NCBI RefSeq assembly: GCF_000004075.3
Contig: NC_026659.2
Location: 29,840,272-29,904,271 of the forward strand
Reading direction: 5' to 3'
From: Cucumis sativus
Lineage: Eukaryota > Streptophyta > Magnoliopsida > Cucurbitales > Cucurbitaceae
DNA: 64,000 nucleotides
Shown here: positions 61,588 through 64,000 of the stretch, piece after piece
Layout of the letters: every line of letters begins with the position of its first letter
How positions within the stretch are numbered: position 1 is the first letter of the stretch
Notes under the pieces: model-generated
Database searches by the model: none
What the model was told of the DNA's origin: nothing
What the model saw: the letters and a program-made list of their open reading frames with translations, nothing else
Translations under genes and position numbers: made by a program

Positions 61588-64000
61588 CTAACTACATTTC
61601 TTACTATGCGGTAATAATGGTGATTTGTTACACATTTCTTGAAGCAATAGTTCCAAATCCCTCCATGATGACCCATTTTCCGCCATAGCTTTCTTCGCCA
61701 TATCTGAAATCTCCATTGCCTTCTTCCTCGCTTCTTTCCCTTCCTCTCCTTCCATTAACTCTTTCACATGTCTCTTCAAATCCTTCCCTTTTACAAACCC
61801 TTTCATCAACGACCTCCCCTCCACCGCCTTCATCCCCGCCCTCAACTCCTCCACTACCATTCTTGCGTTAAGACTTTGATCCGCCATTAACGGGTAAGTA
61901 AGAATTGGGACTCCACAGCTCAAACTCTCAATCACTGAGTTCCAACCACAATGACTAAAAAACCCTTTAACAGCTTCATGTTTTAACACTTCCCATTGAT
62001 TCACCCATTCCCTTACTATAATCCCTCTCTCTTTTGTTCTCTCTTCAAACCCTTTATCTTCCATTGTTTCCTTTTCTTCCTCTACTTTTTTTCGTACCCA
62101 TAGAAAGTTCACTCCTGATTCCTCTAATCCAATCTCTATCTCTTTTATTTGTTCACTCGAAATCTCCGACTGCGTTCCAAACGCCATGTACAATACGTTA
62201 TCTCCTTGCCTGAGTTTTCCCTCCAACCATTCTAACCACAATGGCCCTATAGCTTGGTTGGTTGGCTGCTGCGTTTGGCCGTTTGTTGTGGCCTCGAAGC
62301 TACATTGGTACAGACAAAGTGGTCCAATATTCCAAGTCCTTCCACTGTTCAGCAAATTTGGGAAGAATTAATGCCAATTCACATCATATATTAACACAAT
62401 TTTATTCATTTTGGCCAACTGCATTTGTTACAATAACTTCAAAATATATTATATTTACAAAATACAATGAAAGTTAAATATAATTTTACTATTTAATGGT
62501 TTTAGCAGTTTTAAGATTTGGAATTATTTGTATTTTGTTTTCATTTATTATGCAACAAAATATTTACCCAACAACAAAAAAAAGTGCATAAGTCCACCAT
62601 AAAAAATACCAAACATGCCTCCAACAACATGCGATGCGATGAAACGAGAGTTGTTATTTTTTAAAAGATTTGTTTGGTATAGGATCATTTAGATTTAGCT
62701 ATTTTTATGTACGATTGTTACCAATTTCTGAACAATTTTTTTTCATTTTTTATATTTTGTACACAACCTTAAACAACCAAATAATAGTTTAAAAAAAAAT
62801 AAAAGGAAGATCGTTTATATTTTGGATCACGATTTTGAACCAAGTATGTACCTAATAAGGAAAGAAAAAAAAAGTTATACAAGAAAGAGATGGGAAGGAA
62901 GAGCATACCTGAAATATTTAAAGAAAATGACCGACTTGATAGGTTTTTTTATTTTGTTACACGGGCAAGTTTTGCGCCGTTTGTTATATTTATGAAAACT
63001 TATCAAACTAATATCTAATTATAAATATATTGACTCAAAATCTGATTTTCTTCTTAGGAATATTATTAGAGTTGCAATTCAATCAAATTTAAAAAATTTA
63101 ATTACAAATTTCAAGTCTTTTCTTCCATCAATGTAAATGTGAAAGCAAACGTTTTGTTAACTTCATCTTATTTTTCTAATTTTATATTATAGCTTTTTAT
63201 TTGAATAAAATTTTTCTATTTTCTTTTTAATATCATAATTTAATTATTGTATTAATTTTAAATATTGCAATTAAGGGAAAATATTTATAAATTTGAATGT
63301 AACACCGTACAAATAAGTAGATGAAGCCTATCAATGTCTATAGATATTGTTTGTGTTAGTGATTAATTATTGTTTTATATAAAGGATTGATGTGAAATAT
63401 GTTTGTTTAATATACATTCTAAAATGTTTAATTTTAAAAATAAGAATTAATAACTTATTTTAAATAAAAACATTTTTTTCATAAATAAATCTAAATCCAA
63501 AATCTACTGAATTGTTGGAAGAGAATGATGGAAACAATTGGCAACACCTGTTTCTTACGTAATCGGAGAACACTGGCTCTAGCTCGTAAAAGCTATTAAC
63601 GATCGATCCGTAGCTCTTCATGGAAGCATGAACTGACTTCATTAAAAATTCAACATCGAGGCTCGTCGGCTTCTCTTCCGCTTCCGACCAAAAAACTCTA
63701 TCAAAATCCCCCCGGCAGATTTTCACCCAAGGAAAATCACTTACAGTCACCATCTCTTCCACACACACAACTCTGGCAAGTGCTTTGTTTTTCATAACGG
63801 CAGAAAATACGGCAGAGCAATAATTTGACATACCACTGAATATAATTCTGGGGATTCCGAATTTTGAAGCCGACTCGAGGGTCCACCATAAAAACATGTC
63901 GGAGATTAGGAAGGTCACGGGAACGGGGAGGGATTGGAGGCGTTCCTCAAATTCCGGTTGCATAAGCTCTGTGGCGCAGCAGAATAGTCGGTGGAGGGAG
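61588..64000 (-). CDS. UDP-glycosyltransferase, UGT90A-like (UGT-B), 5' end outside the window
   Basis: Exon 1 (63548 to beyond 64000) and exon 2 (61588-62344) are joined across a 1.2-kb intron at the same position and phase as UGT-A (AG|T, serine). The frame stays open to the window edge, so the N-terminus with the catalytic His lies outside. The visible part begins near SLHRLFCCATELMQPEF and keeps LISDMFLWW with the Asp. Exon 2 contains a full 44-residue PSPG box ending MADQ. The C-terminus PLLPHSKKCS differs abruptly from UGT-A (QTDLLPLNGRGVNYAQ), and the homologous end is found 0.5 kb downstream. The remainder is clearly paralogous to UGT-A and free of stops, so the enzyme may still work; the altered tail is outside the catalytic core. 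Acceptor unknown. Confidence 0.88.
62640..63000. repeat. Member 3 of the ggtacacga-type dispersed repeat, inside the UGT-B intron
   Basis: It contains 'ggaagatcgtttatattttgg', 'agatgggaaggaagagcata' and 'aaaatgaccgacttgatagg', paralleling 'aaatggccgacttcatgaac' in member 2. It accounts for part of the larger intron compared with the 224-base intron of UGT-A. Confidence 0.5.

Noticed and set aside
61588-62344. Splicing of the stranded UGT end (61035-61095) back onto UGT-B
   Set aside because: A GTAAGA donor exists near 61605, but no AG acceptor lies near the fragment and farther acceptors bring in stops.
1-64000. tRNA, rRNA, CRISPR or intact LTR retrotransposon
   Set aside because: I looked for tRNA B-box-like words, spaced repeats and paired long terminal repeats with reverse-transcriptase motifs and found none convincing; a tRNAscan-SE or LTR_FINDER run would be decisive.

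Overview
The window is AT-rich nuclear DNA from a eudicot plant. Its genes have GT-AG introns, chloroplast transit-type leaders, a plant CLE peptide, a BIR-type receptor kinase, PSPG-box UDP-glycosyltransferases and DUF761/DUF1336 proteins, set in long AT-rich spacers full of microsatellites and worn dispersed repeats. The repeat style (a degenerate element with a motif like catattgcaaatatgac, TGTATCA-type arrays, a ~61-bp tandem repeat) looks like Cucurbitaceae to me, but that is an impression and no search was run. I see no virus, plasmid, CRISPR array, rRNA or tRNA gene, and no intact transposon.

Layout: 2.3-2.9 kb (-) a small DUF4408/DUF761 membrane protein; 5.0-9.4 kb (-) a four-exon coiled-coil protein; 15.7-17.5 kb (+) an intronless BIR2-like LRR receptor pseudokinase; 23.4-24.5 kb (-) a two-exon CLE25-like peptide precursor; 26.8-30.6 kb (-) a nine-exon RsmD-type rRNA methyltransferase; 33.1-36.9 kb (+) a nine-exon DUF1336 (EDR2-like C-terminal domain) protein; 41.0-42.7 kb (-) a two-exon UGT90A-like glycosyltransferase; 47.4-47.7 kb (-) a small MAPK-substrate-like protein; 49.3-52.8 kb (-) an eight-exon prolyl 4-hydroxylase with a C-terminal ShKT domain; 55.5-56.9 kb (-) an intronless AATP1-type AAA-ATPase; 61.6 kb to the right edge (-) a second UGT90A-like gene, cut by the window end.

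Exon structures were built by hand from splice sites that keep frame and protein-family continuity; every multi-exon gene sums to a whole number of codons. The order BIR2, CLE25, RsmD methyltransferase, P4H, AAA-ATPase matches, from memory, Arabidopsis chromosome 3 around At3g28450, At3g28455, At3g28460, At3g28480/90 and At3g285xx, so this is probably an ancient collinear block into which DUF1336, UGT and MAPK-substrate-like genes are interleaved. The genes do not form one pathway. BIR2-like and CLE25-like are both signalling genes; the others are housekeeping (rRNA and collagen-like/extensin proline modification) or stress-associated.

The points most worth a second look are the split CLE25-like gene, whose 13-residue tail lies on a separate exon beyond a compound microsatellite; the second UGT, whose original C-terminal coding end is stranded about 0.5 kb downstream of its present stop; traces of an extra UGT-flank duplication; a ~61-bp tandem array upstream of the methyltransferase; and exon-like islands at 25.3-26.6 kb that fit none of the recognised genes.
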